From: Candidatus Latescibacterota bacterium
GTDB lineage: Bacteria; Latescibacterota; UBA2968; GCA-2709665
Length of the DNA stretch: 64,000 bases
Assembly (NCBI GenBank): GCA_021295655.1
Contig: JAGWBX010000008.1
Location: 33,141 to 97,140, forward strand
Direction of reading: 5' to 3'
Below are positions 1-9,800 of the stretch, piece after piece; position 1 is the stretch's first letter, and every line of letters starts with the position of its first letter. The notes beneath the pieces were generated by a model that did no database searches, had not been told where the DNA came from, and was given only the letters and a program-made list of their open reading frames with translations. The position numbers and the translations under genes are program-made.

Positions 1-1
1 A

Positions 2-559
2 ATGGGTATCCTGGAACCCCGGATCGGCGAGGGTACGTTCGTGTGCGACAACAGCGGCCGATACCTGGAGAAATCCCTGAGTTGGGGCCTGCTGCTGGAC
101 CCGAAGGAAATCAACGACCTCGTGGAGACCCGGCTCATGCTGGAATCCCGGAACGCATTCCTGGCCGCGGGGCGCGCCACAGAAGCCGACCTTCGGGAAC
201 TCGAACGGACAACTGGCGGAATTGAAGCATCGCTGGACCAGCCCGGCGAGTTTCTGGAATTCGACGTCCGATTCCATCTGGCCGTTGCCCGGGCGACCCA
301 GAATTCGATCCTCCGCAACCTCCTTGTGATGATACGTAACTATCTTCAGGAGTGGATTCGGGCCAGCCTGGAGGAACCCGCAACCCATACGGTGGAGGTG
401 CGGGCCCGGATGTCGGTGGACGAGCATGGAAGAATCCTGCGCGCCATCCGGAAACGCGATGCCGAAGCCGCGCAGCGGGCCATGGAGGAGCACATTCTGT
501 CCAGCAGCGTGGACCTTCGGGCGCGCATCGAAGAAGATTCCGAGACCCGATCGGAATGA
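2..559 (+). CDS. GntR-family (FadR/FCD-type) transcriptional regulator, 5' truncated by window edge
   Basis: Protein starts inside the wHTH region (ILEPRIGEGTFV) and continues into an FCD ligand-binding domain (LVETRLMLESRNAFLAA... FHLAVARATQNSILRNLL... DEHGRILRAIRKRDAEAAQRAMEEHI). Confidence 0.85.
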   Translation: MGILEPRIGEGTFVCDNSGRYLEKSLSWGLLLDPKEINDLVETRLMLESRNAFLAAGRATEADLRELERTTGGIEASLDQPGEFLEFDVRFHLAVARATQNSILRNLLVMIRNYLQEWIRASLEEPATHTVEVRARMSVDEHGRILRAIRKRDAEAAQRAMEEHILSSSVDLRARIEEDSETRSE

Positions 560-563
560 AACG

Positions 564-1421
564 CTAATCGCCCGGTACGTACCGCGCCAACGTTTTCGAG
601 AATCCCTCATCCTCGAGCGACTCGCACATCCGCACGCCCGCTTCGGTGGCTGATTCTCTGGTCAGACTGTCCGCGTTTCCCATCAGCACGCCGACTCCCG
701 CCGCCCTCAGCATCGGAAGATCGTTGTCCCCGTCTCCAATCGCAAGCGACTGAGAAAGGGAGACGCCGCACGCATCGCAGATCTCGCGTAACGCCACCGC
801 CTTGTTCACCTCCGGATGCATGATCTCGATCCGGTCGTCGCCCGTGCGCGCCAGGTAGAACCGTTGTCCGAACGCGGAACCCATCCCCTCGAACACCTCT
901 TCCCGTCGCTGAGGGCCCGGCAACACAATCATTTTGGGGGGCGGAACGAACGCCCGCGCCCTGGCCAACAGGTCCGCGTCGAGTACGATTTTCACACCGG
1001 TCATTTGTACCAGATTTCCAATCCACTCCGTCTTCTCGTCGGTCAGATAAGCCTCGTTGAGCCCGCATCCATCGGCCTCGCACCTGCAGTAGATAAAATT
1101 CACCCGGCAATCGCCGATAAAATCCAGAAGATCGGGGAAGCCATCCTCCGGCAATCGCTGCTCGTGCAACAACGGCCGCTCGTTATCCGCGCCATTTCCC
1201 AGCACGATGGCCCCATTGTAGCTCCCCACGTGCAGCGCCGGCCTCAGATCGGGCAAAAACGGCGCCAAGCTCTTGCCCACGTTTCGGCCGCTGATCGACG
1301 CCATCGCGATGCCGGCTCGTGCCAGCCGCCGTAGCGCCTCGACAGACCCGCTTGACATCCGGCCCTGATTGTCGAGCAGCGTGCCATCCAGATCAAACGC
1401 CACGAGCCGTACGTCACCCAT
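564..1421 (-). CDS. Cof-type HAD-superfamily hydrolase
   Basis: Motif I LVAFDLDGTLLDNQG; C-terminal LAIGDGDNDLPMLRAAGVGVLMGNA. Start set at MGDVRLVAFDLDG rather than the longer ORF start at 1520. Confidence 0.85.
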   Translation of the reverse strand: MGDVRLVAFDLDGTLLDNQGRMSSGSVEALRRLARAGIAMASISGRNVGKSLAPFLPDLRPALHVGSYNGAIVLGNGADNERPLLHEQRLPEDGFPDLLDFIGDCRVNFIYCRCEADGCGLNEAYLTDEKTEWIGNLVQMTGVKIVLDADLLARARAFVPPPKMIVLPGPQRREEVFEGMGSAFGQRFYLARTGDDRIEIMHPEVNKAVALREICDACGVSLSQSLAIGDGDNDLPMLRAAGVGVLMGNADSLTRESATEAGVRMCESLEDEGFSKTLARYVPGD

Positions 1422-1456
1422 ATTCCAAACCTCTCCCCGACACGCCGCAACCCCCG

Positions 1457-2473
1457 TCAAAACTCCGTGACCACCTTCGCGGGCTTTCCGGTTTCGATCG
1501 ATTCCGCCACCGCGAAACACGCCGCCATCGTCCGTGCCCCGTCCTTGACGTCAATCATCGGGGTTTCGCCCGTGTCAAGGCAGTGCAGGAAATGCGCCAG
1601 TTCCTCGGCGCACGCGTGTACCTCGCCCAATACCGGAAACGGAATGTCCGCAAATGCCTCAATTTCTCCGAACTCCTTCAGGTAGAGCCGGTTCTCCTCT
1701 ACCGTACCCTCGGCGCCATAAAGATTGAACGTCATCGAATAGGGCCGCGGCGCACCCACGGAAACCAGGCACTTTCCCACCGCGCCATTCCTGAACTTCA
1801 GCGACGCGATTACCGTATCGTGCCAGTCCACGTCGTGCAAAACCTTTGTGACGCCGTAGGCCGACACTTCCTCCAGTTCCCCCACGATCCAGCGCATCAG
1901 GTCCAGCGGATGACACGCCCCGCCGATCACCGCGAATTGTCCCTCATCCGGGTGCCGCCACCACTGGTGTCCCGGACCCCGAAGGAACGGCTCCAGTGAA
2001 TGGACGTAGTCCGACTCGCAGAAACAGGCTTCGCCGAGTTTGCCCGAATCGAACAGGTCCTTGACGGCGCGGTGCAGTTGCCTGAAACGCGCGCCGTGGC
2101 CCACCATCAACTGCCGGCCCGAACCTTCTACCGCGGCAACCATGCGGCGGCAATCCTTCAACGTGGTCGCCATCGGCTTTTCGCAGAACACGTGCTTGCC
2201 GGCCTCCAGCGCGGCAACGGCCTCATCGGCGTGCAGCCGGTTGGGCGTGCAGAGATAGACCACGTCGACCGCCTCGTCCGCGACAATTTCCCCGTAGTCC
2301 GCGGTCACTCGATCGGCGCCGTATTCGGCCTTCATCTCCCCCAAACGACCCTCGCTGCGCGCCGACCCGCAGATCGCACGCAGGCTCGCTCGCGGATTCT
2401 CTGCAATCGCCTTGATATGCTCCAGGCCGATATACCCCGTACCCACAACGGCGATTCCATATTCAGTGCCCAC
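1457..2473 (-). CDS. Gfo/Idh/MocA-family oxidoreductase
   Basis: N-terminal Rossmann GTGYIGLEHIKAI; EKPMATT motif; C-terminal substrate domain. Confidence 0.9.
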   Translation of the reverse strand: MGTEYGIAVVGTGYIGLEHIKAIAENPRASLRAICGSARSEGRLGEMKAEYGADRVTADYGEIVADEAVDVVYLCTPNRLHADEAVAALEAGKHVFCEKPMATTLKDCRRMVAAVEGSGRQLMVGHGARFRQLHRAVKDLFDSGKLGEACFCESDYVHSLEPFLRGPGHQWWRHPDEGQFAVIGGACHPLDLMRWIVGELEEVSAYGVTKVLHDVDWHDTVIASLKFRNGAVGKCLVSVGAPRPYSMTFNLYGAEGTVEENRLYLKEFGEIEAFADIPFPVLGEVHACAEELAHFLHCLDTGETPMIDVKDGARTMAACFAVAESIETGKPAKVVTEF

Positions 2474-2499
2474 GACAACGGTCCTTTCGGATTATGCGT

Positions 2500-3543
2500 T
2501 CAATCCACCAGGGGCAGATGCACCGCGCCGCCCCGTTCCACGGATCGGAAAACCGCCTCGGTAAACGCCATGTACTTCAGGCCGGCTTCAAAGGTGGTAT
2601 CTCCGGGAGGCCCGCCCCGGATCGCGCTCACGAAATCCTGCTCCACGGTCCACTCTCGTGCCTCGGCGTCCGGGATTGGAATTTCGGACAGCCCGCTGTC
2701 TCCGGCCCTCCCGCCCAGAATGGTATCGCTGTCCAGCTTGTAGATCAGGGTCCCCTCGCTGCCGTAGAGCTCCACCTGCGGGTCGGTGCCGAACCGCGCC
2801 ACGGAGGAAAACAGGAACGCGGCCTGCGCGCCGTTCTCCATCTGCCCCAGGATATGCACCGAGTCGGGGCGTTCCACCGGTCCACTCGCCTCGCCATCGG
2901 CCAGCGGCCGTGACCTGATGAACGTTTCCGCGTGCGCCGTTATCGATTTCATCTGGCCGGCCCAGCGCTGCACGATTTCCACCAGGATGCCCATGTTCAG
3001 CGCATTCAAACCGGAATACCGGTCGATCTGCCGCCAGTGCAGCGGCTGATCCGGATCGCAGTTGTCCCCGCTGAATGATCGTGTATAAACGTGGTAGATC
3101 TCGCCCAGGTATCCCTCGCGGATCAGCCGCTGGATGAACCAGTCGCCCTTCATTGCCATCGGCGACGGGCAGATCTGCGTGACCAGGCCAGTCTCACGCG
3201 CTCTGGCGTACATGGCCTTCGCCTCCCGCAGGTTCATCGCCATCCGCGCCTGCACGAAGACATGCTTTCCGGCGTCCAGGGAGGCCAGCACGTATTCGCA
3301 GTGCCGGTACGGCCACGTGCCAATCATCACGGCGTCCACGTCCCCGCTCGATATCAACGCGTTCGGATCCGACATCAGTCTCGGCGACAGGCCGAATTCG
3401 CGTGCGATCGCGCCCGCGCTTGCCTCGCTCCGGTTGCAGATGGCAACCACCTCCGCGTCCCCGATCTTTGCCAGCCCCGGGAAATGACGGCTCCGGAAGA
3501 TGCCTCCGGCGCCGATGATTCCGATACGAATCTTTTCCGACAT
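2500..3543 (-). CDS. Gfo/Idh/MocA-family oxidoreductase
   Basis: IGIIGAGGIFRSRHFPGLAKI Rossmann motif; VFVQARMAMNLREA in place of the usual EKP motif. Confidence 0.88.
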   Translation of the reverse strand: MSEKIRIGIIGAGGIFRSRHFPGLAKIGDAEVVAICNRSEASAGAIAREFGLSPRLMSDPNALISSGDVDAVMIGTWPYRHCEYVLASLDAGKHVFVQARMAMNLREAKAMYARARETGLVTQICPSPMAMKGDWFIQRLIREGYLGEIYHVYTRSFSGDNCDPDQPLHWRQIDRYSGLNALNMGILVEIVQRWAGQMKSITAHAETFIRSRPLADGEASGPVERPDSVHILGQMENGAQAAFLFSSVARFGTDPQVELYGSEGTLIYKLDSDTILGGRAGDSGLSEIPIPDAEAREWTVEQDFVSAIRGGPPGDTTFEAGLKYMAFTEAVFRSVERGGAVHLPLVD

Positions 3544-3636
3544 ACGTCCTCCCTATACGCTTCAGGCCGGATGCCGACCTGTTGTTCAAAGCCGGTCCAT
3601 CCGGTCCAATGTCTAAATTTGTTGCGCAACGCTTCG

Positions 3637-3810
3637 GGGAAGTAAAACCGCGTATATGCAAGCGGATAAAGGTGATTTAACGGCTGATTTCCAGGATGCA
3701 CCAGGTCACTGGACGCGAACTGAAAGCATGTCCTTGTTGACGACCGTTACGCCCCGTTTCAGGGGTTTTCGTCGCGTCGCCGGGTTGCTGTTTTTTGGAT
3801 TGGGGCTAAG
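3637..3810. repeat. Long direct repeat copy 1 (partner at 8529-8703)
   Basis: Shares gcaagYggataaaggtgattTRacggctgattNccag...caccaggtcactggacg...gacgaccgttRcgccccgtttcagNggttttcgtcgcgtcgNcgggttgctgtttttt...ttggggctaa with copy 2. Read by eye, mostly identical. Confidence 0.85.
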
Positions 3811-5080
3811 AACAGTGCAACCTGTCCAGCAGGCCAACGGCCGCTTCCACGATCTTCTCGCCGGATCCCGGGCTGTACAGGGCCGCTTCGGGTTCGTAGC
3901 CGCCCTCCTTACAGGCCTGCTCGTCGGGCAGATATCCCACGCTGTCGTTTGCGAGTTCCAGCACGATCGTCTGCCCGAACGGAGACCGTTTTTTGATCTC
4001 CAATCCGGGCCTGACCAGCAATTCACCCGGAACGCCCACCAGGGCCAGGTCTCCGATCCGCAATGCCTGCACCCAGGTCCGCGTCTCGTCCGGCACGTCC
4101 GCCATCCGGCGCAGAATACGCCGGGCGAACGCCCGATCCGCCATGGTCCCTCGACCGCTCTCATCGATTTCACGGGCCCTGGCGATGTCCGCAGGGGAAG
4201 GGCGGGCCTTGCGCTGCAGCGCCACTTCGACCATTTCGCCGCCCGGAAGCAGGTCGCCGGTGAATTCCATTTCGTTCCACACCCAGAGGGCCTGGGCCGC
4301 CAACAGCGCGGCGACGCGTTCGGAATGCTGGTGCCGGTCGTTCGCGCTTCGGCTTCCTCCAATCACGTCGTGGTTGTTGATGTCGCCCGAAGCGCCGTTC
4401 GAAAGCGCCGCCGTAAACCGTTTGCCGCGCATCCGCTGGATGAGACGCGAAAAATGCCCGAAATAGTCCGCCGAAATCTCCCGCTCGTGGTCACCCCCGC
4501 CCACGTAGTGCAATGCGTAGTTGCACAGCAGGCCCACGGGCTCGCCATCCGGCTTCTGTATGCAGATTACGCCCACGTCCGGATCGACGGGCCCTGCGGC
4601 CTTCACCACGTCGGGATTGCCGATACCGGGGTTGGTCCGCACCGTACCGTCCGCCATATGAAACCGCCGGTTGAATACCGGCCGGCCCTCTTGCGCGCAT
4701 CCCCAGCCCACCGCCGCCGCGTCGCGTCCGTCCCAGGCCATGCGCACGGAATCCGCAATCCGTTCCACCAGGAATGCCGTATAGGCGTCATCTCCCGTCT
4801 GGGCGCCGGAGTGGGTATGGGTGCAGCAGATCAGCACCCGTTCGGGCGCCAGTCCCGTGGACTCGGCAATTCGCGCCTTTGCCCGGTCCAGGTACGTTCG
4901 CGACACGCCCACCAGGTCGCATACCACAATCGCGATTCCCCCGCCGTCCCGCTCCAGAACGAAACTGCGCACATTCAGCGGATCGTGGACCCCCTCCGCC
5001 CTGCGTTCGTGAAACAGACCCGGAATCAGCGTTCCCAGCGGCGGCGTGATGTCCAGGGTGGTTGCGCCACCGTTCAACAT
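3806..5080 (-). CDS. Neutral/alkaline non-lysosomal ceramidase-like hydrolase
   Basis: LDITPPLGTLIPG start; VLICCTHTHSGAQTGDD; QPDGEPVGLLCNYALHYVGGGDHEISADYFG; C-terminal VGVPGELLVRPGLEIKKRSPF. Confidence 0.8.
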   Translation of the reverse strand: MLNGGATTLDITPPLGTLIPGLFHERRAEGVHDPLNVRSFVLERDGGGIAIVVCDLVGVSRTYLDRAKARIAESTGLAPERVLICCTHTHSGAQTGDDAYTAFLVERIADSVRMAWDGRDAAAVGWGCAQEGRPVFNRRFHMADGTVRTNPGIGNPDVVKAAGPVDPDVGVICIQKPDGEPVGLLCNYALHYVGGGDHEREISADYFGHFSRLIQRMRGKRFTAALSNGASGDINNHDVIGGSRSANDRHQHSERVAALLAAQALWVWNEMEFTGDLLPGGEMVEVALQRKARPSPADIARAREIDESGRGTMADRAFARRILRRMADVPDETRTWVQALRIGDLALVGVPGELLVRPGLEIKKRSPFGQTIVLELANDSVGYLPDEQACKEGGYEPEAALYSPGSGEKIVEAAVGLLDRLHCS

Positions 5081-5122
5081 GTCATCTCCTCATGATTGAG
5101 TGAAATAATATCCGATCCCGGC

Positions 5123-7408
5123 TCAACTCATCAACCGCCGCAGCCACGCTTTGCCCCGGCCCTCGCGCTTTTTGACCAGCATCACCGACGTCTTGGCGTA
5201 ACGCCCCACCCGGTCCGGCACCTCGCCGAACAGAAGCTGCTGGAACAGGCCTGTATTCGCTGCGCCCATGACGATCAGGTCGAAATCCGCGCCCGCCCTC
5301 ACAATGCCCGCCGGCACGGACCGGGAGCGGATCGCACGGCATTCAACTTCGCCCAGATTCGCGTCGCACAACGTCTGCTGCATCCACCCCATAGCCTCCT
5401 GTTCCCGCTCCGCGTCCGCATCTTCGGGGATGACGTAGCAGGCCGTCACACGGGAGCCGTAGGCCGCGACGATCGGCTCGAGCAACTCAACGGCGAACCG
5501 GGTATGGGGCCCGCCGGCAGTGGGCAGGAGGATGCGATCGAACCTGGCCCGGTCCTGCAGTTTGACCACCGCCACGTCGGCCGTGGCCCGGTTCACCACC
5601 CTGTCGAGCACCTCGCCGAAAATCCGTTCGCGCGTGGTCGTAAATCCCTTCCATCCAATCACCAGAAGTTCCGCGTGCTCATCCGAGACCGCCGAGAGAA
5701 TGCCTTCGTCCAAACGGTGCGCCACACGGATGTCCGACACCATGCGCAGGTTCTGCTTCTGCGCGTGGGCCTGTGCCGTCCGCAGGAGGGGCATCCGGTG
5801 GTTGATGTACTTCATGCCTTCCTGGATGGGCAGCTGAATCGGTACCTCCACCGTCGTGTTCACGATCAGATCTCCGTTTTTCGCCTTTACCACGGGAATG
5901 GAGATATCCAGCAGAGACGCGATCGTATTCGGATTGGCCACGGGCACGAGAACCCTGTAAGGCGCGCGGGCGGTCTCGAGGGGAAGGGCGTCCAGCACGT
6001 GGGGCTCGGCCTCACCCGATTCTTTCCGGAAGTAGACGGTATACGCGAAAAACCCCGCCGTGATCCATCCCAGCGCGATGTACCAGGCCATTGGATCGAA
6101 ACGGAACTGGTAGATCGCCAGGAGCATGTTCGATGCCGCGCCAAGCAGTGGCAGCCAGGGGAAAAGCGGCACTCTGTACCTGCGCTCGATTTCCGGCGCC
6201 CGGCGCCGCAGGACGAGCAACGACAGGTTCACGAGCGTAAACGTAAGCAGGAACATCAGGCTTGCCGCGGACCCGACCACGTGGATGGGCAGGAGCAGCG
6301 CGATGCCCGTCAGAATCGCACCGGTGACCAGAATCGCAATGTGGGGGGTCCGCCTGTCGGAGTGAATCGAGGCCATCCCCGCCGGCAGCCACCGGTCCCT
6401 GCCCATGGAGAAAGCCACGCGGCTGGAGGCCAGCACGGTCGCGTTCAGCGCGGACATGGTTGACAGAAGCCCGCCGAAGACAATGGTTGCCACGCCGAAT
6501 GCCGGCATGAAACTGTCCGCAGCCTTCACAATCGCGGTTTCCTGATACCGACCCAGGAATTCCCACGACGTGGTGGCCTCGGGCTGGACCGCACCCAGCG
6601 AAACAAAGACAATCAGCAGATAGACAACCACGGTCACGCCCAGGGAAATGAACGTGGCCTTCGGAATATTGATCTCGGGCTGTTTGATTTCTTCGGCAAC
6701 CGTCGCAATGAGATCGTACCCTTCAAAGGCGATAAACGTCAGCCCCATGGCCACGAGTACGCCCCCCAGTCCCTTCGGGAAGAAGGGGGAGAAACTCTTC
6801 GCAGCCTGTTCGGGGGCCGCGAAAATATGCGCCAGCCCGTACCAGACAAATACCAGAAGCACGAGAATCTTGGAGATGGTGATCACGTTCTCCGCCTTGC
6901 CCGTGACCTCCGTGCCGCGTACGTTCAACCAGACGAAGACGCTGCTGACGACCACCGTCACCAGTGCAACCGAAGGCTGAACGCCGGTTGTCGCCTGAAT
7001 GGCGTGGCTGACGTCCGGCAAGTACTTGTGGAAAAACTCCCAGAAGTAGCCGGCAAATCCCAGGGCGTAGAGACTGCACGCCACCGTATAGGCGAACCAG
7101 AGCATCCATCCGGACAGGAAACCCACGGGCCCGGGAAACGCCCTCTTGACGAAAGAATATCCACCGCCGGCCTCGGGAATCGCCGAGGCGAGTTCGGCAT
7201 AGCAGAACGCCGTCATCAGGGTCACCAGGCCGTTGAGCGCAAACGCCAGGATCGACGCCGGACCCGCCTCGCCCGCGGCGATTCCGGTCAGCACGAAGAT
7301 CCCCGCGCCGATCATCGCGCCGATTCCGATCATCGACGCGTCGAAGCAACCCAGACTCCGGGCGAAGGTGACCCTGTTGGATTCCGGCGGAACGGAGGAT
7401 ACTGCCAC
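5123..7408 (-). CDS. APC-family amino acid permease fused to two C-terminal UspA-like domains
   Basis: SLGCFDASMIGIGAMIGAGIFVLTG, multiple TM helices, then two tandem Usp-like segments (RVLVPVANPNT...; DRILLPTAGGPHTRFAVELLEPIV... DLIVMGAANTG). Confidence 0.88.
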   Translation of the reverse strand: MAVSSVPPESNRVTFARSLGCFDASMIGIGAMIGAGIFVLTGIAAGEAGPASILAFALNGLVTLMTAFCYAELASAIPEAGGGYSFVKRAFPGPVGFLSGWMLWFAYTVACSLYALGFAGYFWEFFHKYLPDVSHAIQATTGVQPSVALVTVVVSSVFVWLNVRGTEVTGKAENVITISKILVLLVFVWYGLAHIFAAPEQAAKSFSPFFPKGLGGVLVAMGLTFIAFEGYDLIATVAEEIKQPEINIPKATFISLGVTVVVYLLIVFVSLGAVQPEATTSWEFLGRYQETAIVKAADSFMPAFGVATIVFGGLLSTMSALNATVLASSRVAFSMGRDRWLPAGMASIHSDRRTPHIAILVTGAILTGIALLLPIHVVGSAASLMFLLTFTLVNLSLLVLRRRAPEIERRYRVPLFPWLPLLGAASNMLLAIYQFRFDPMAWYIALGWITAGFFAYTVYFRKESGEAEPHVLDALPLETARAPYRVLVPVANPNTIASLLDISIPVVKAKNGDLIVNTTVEVPIQLPIQEGMKYINHRMPLLRTAQAHAQKQNLRMVSDIRVAHRLDEGILSAVSDEHAELLVIGWKGFTTTRERIFGEVLDRVVNRATADVAVVKLQDRARFDRILLPTAGGPHTRFAVELLEPIVAAYGSRVTACYVIPEDADAEREQEAMGWMQQTLCDANLGEVECRAIRSRSVPAGIVRAGADFDLIVMGAANTGLFQQLLFGEVPDRVGRYAKTSVMLVKKREGRGKAWLRRLMS

Positions 7409-7485
7409 TGGGACCTCGACCTGGAAATCAAAAAGAACAGGGGCGCGTCAACTGCACCCCTGGTGGTATTCGCCCGCGTTGATGC

Positions 7486-8493
7486 TTACGACGCGGGATT
7501 GGAGATATCCTCGTAGCCTGTCAGACGGTAGTCGTACTCCAGGTAATCCAGGAGGCGGCAGAGGCTGCGAAATGCCACGCCGAACCCGTCCACCCCGCTC
7601 ACGCCGCCGAACTGGCCGCCGCCCTTCACGTGCGGCTCCAGATCCACGAATACGCCCGGCACACCCAGCGGTGACAGGCGCTCGTGAATCTCAGGCACCA
7701 GCGTCCGGAAATCCCGCAGCACCTGCTCGTGGCCGGAATCGCCCCGGTCCACGGGGATGAACCGGGTCAATCCCCGCTCCCCGGCCGCATCCAGCATGGC
7801 CTGGTTCGAGGGATTGTTGAAACCCTTGATGTGTATCCATCCCACGCCGGGTTTCATCTTGACGTAGTGCTCGTATGCGCTGTCCGGGGTGTGACCGCTG
7901 GACTCCATGTTCCCCACGTCCGGAATAATGCAGACGTACGGACTGTTGATTTTCTCGAAAAGTGCGATCAACGTGTCGCCGTCCCCGCCAATCAAATCGG
8001 CCTCCACCTCCATGCCGTAGACCACCCCTGCCGAAGCGCACTTTTCGACAATTGCTCCGAGTTGATCCGCCGCCTGGTCCAGGTACGGCCACGGGTCCTC
8101 CCCGTGTGGATGGTAATAGCTGAAGCCCCGGAGCAGCCTGGTATCGAAGGCGTGCGCCAGATCGATCGCCCGCTGAACGTCATTCATCAGATAGGACTCA
8201 AAGGGGACGAAGCGATTCTGCGTGCCGTCGTCCTCATCCACGAGCTTGACCTTGCCCAGCGGAGAGCCTACGCTGGAGACGTTGACGTCAAACGCCTTGT
8301 GGAGATCCTGGAGCCGTTGTACTTCCTCGTCCGACAGCTCCATGACGTTTTTAACGCCATCGCCGAGATCGATAAACCGGATGGTGTAATACGACAGCCC
8401 GAGGGACGACATCATCGTCAGCTGTTCTTCGGCCCTTTTGCTCACCGGACCCTCATCCGCAAAACCGGACAGAATGACTTCGTGTTCAGCCAT
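7486..8493 (-). CDS. Sugar phosphate isomerase/epimerase (xylose isomerase-like TIM barrel)
   Basis: LSGFADEGPVSKRAEEQLTMMSSLGLSYYTIRF; IPDVGNMESSGHTP; GWIHIKGFN. Confidence 0.8.
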   Translation of the reverse strand: MAEHEVILSGFADEGPVSKRAEEQLTMMSSLGLSYYTIRFIDLGDGVKNVMELSDEEVQRLQDLHKAFDVNVSSVGSPLGKVKLVDEDDGTQNRFVPFESYLMNDVQRAIDLAHAFDTRLLRGFSYYHPHGEDPWPYLDQAADQLGAIVEKCASAGVVYGMEVEADLIGGDGDTLIALFEKINSPYVCIIPDVGNMESSGHTPDSAYEHYVKMKPGVGWIHIKGFNNPSNQAMLDAAGERGLTRFIPVDRGDSGHEQVLRDFRTLVPEIHERLSPLGVPGVFVDLEPHVKGGGQFGGVSGVDGFGVAFRSLCRLLDYLEYDYRLTGYEDISNPAS

Positions 8494-8528
8494 AACGGTA
8501 TACCTCTAACATGGATTCGTTTTTTTTC

Positions 8529-8703
8529 CGGGACGTAAAATCGAATACAGGCAAGTGGATAAAGGTGATTTGACGGCTGATTACCAGAATACACCAGGTC
8601 ACTGGACGTGAGCTGAAAAAATGTCGTTCTTGACGACCGTTGCGCCCCGTTTCAGTGGTTTTCGTCGCGTCGACGGGTTGCTGTTTTTTTGAATTGGGGC
8701 TAA
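8529..8703. repeat. Long direct repeat copy 2 (partner at 3637-3810)
   Basis: Same orientation and extended similarity to copy 1; see copy 1. Confidence 0.85.
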
Positions 8704-8831
8704 TGTATGGAAATGGATCAGACAACCGCTCTCCTGGAAAACGAGCCGGTTGCCGCGCCGTCCGGTGGCTCAGCGGGTGCATCCGACGTAAGCCCTCCGA
8801 ATCTCATTTTCAATTTCTACGTCTCACGTCC

Positions 8832-8974
8832 CTAGCAGCCCGTTGAAAAAGTCCATCCGGACTACGTCCGGCCCTTGTGGCCGAACACCTGCGTTGCGCT
8901 CCCTTGCCGAATCCCGCGATTCGACGCGGTCGCGCGCCTTGCCTTCGGCAGCGACTTTTTCAACGGACTGCTAG
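8832..8974. mobile_element. MITE-like non-coding element with terminal inverted repeats, about 143 bp
   Basis: Left end ctagcagCccgttgaaaaagtc; right end gactttttcaacggActgctag (reverse complement ctagcagTccgttgaaaaagtc): 22-bp TIRs with one mismatch. ACGT lies next to both ends. No transposase inside. Confidence 0.75.
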
Positions 8975-8982
8975 ACGTTACG

Positions 8983-9690
8983 CTACACGGACAACTCCGG
9001 TGTGATCAGGTCCGGCGTGAGGTGAGCCACGAGACTCAGATAACGGACCTGCACCCATCCCTTGCCATTGAAGTCCAGCCGGCTGATGGCCGTATTGGGA
9101 TTCTCGAAATAAATGCTGTCCGGCATTCCGGCGAACACGGCATGGAGCAGATCGTTGGCGAATCCGCCGTGGCACACCAGTCCGATCCGCTCCCCTGTGC
9201 CCGCGAATCGTTCGTGCAGTACCGATGCTACCCTTCTCGCCCGCGCGCGCCACTCCGATTTGACTTCAGGAGGGCGGTTCCACCAGCCCGCCTCCGTGAT
9301 CGTCTCGGGTATTACAAATCCCGGGAACCGCGCCTCGATCTCGCTCCGGGTGAGGCCCGGATACCCCACCTCTCCCCGATCGTCCCCTTCATCCAGCCAG
9401 ATCCCGCCCTCTTCGTGAATGTCGATCCAGATTTCGGGCCGGATCCCCAGCGCCTTTCCTGCGGGCGCCGCGGTCTGCATTGCCCGCAGCATCGGGCTCG
9501 AAAACAGCCGGTCGAATCGAAATCCGGGGCGGATTCCGTCTGCCCCGCCCGCGTCCGAGGCCAGATACCGGGCAAGCTGATTTGCCTGCGCTTCGCCGAT
9601 TCCTGTCAATGGCGGATCGCACACCCGTTGACCGTCGCCTCCTGACGCGTTGTTCGACGACTGCCCATGCCGGATGATGTAGAGTTCCAT
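8983..9690 (-). CDS. Histidine phosphatase family protein
   Basis: MELYIIRHGQSSNNA (RHG motif); FSSPMLRAMQTAAP; GLVCHGGFANDLL. Confidence 0.9.
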   Translation of the reverse strand: MELYIIRHGQSSNNASGGDGQRVCDPPLTGIGEAQANQLARYLASDAGGADGIRPGFRFDRLFSSPMLRAMQTAAPAGKALGIRPEIWIDIHEEGGIWLDEGDDRGEVGYPGLTRSEIEARFPGFVIPETITEAGWWNRPPEVKSEWRARARRVASVLHERFAGTGERIGLVCHGGFANDLLHAVFAGMPDSIYFENPNTAISRLDFNGKGWVQVRYLSLVAHLTPDLITPELSV

Positions 9691-9800
9691 TTATTCCCTT
9701 CCGGGCGAAAAAAAGCCCGGCAACGGCGCCGGAGTGGGAATCCTTATACGGAAGGACGGATGATACCACATTCGGTAAGGGCAATCAAGCCATTTCTGGC

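Noticed and set aside
3656-6463. Long plus-strand ORFs of 479 and 455 aa (3656-5095, 5096-6463)
   Set aside because: They are antisense to clear ceramidase-like and APC-permease genes; low-complexity Arg/His/Pro-rich translations typical of GC-rich shadow ORFs.
9705-9725. gggcgaaaaaaagccc hairpin near the phosphatase start
   Set aside because: Short 4-bp stem upstream of a gene start; not convincing as terminator or riboswitch.
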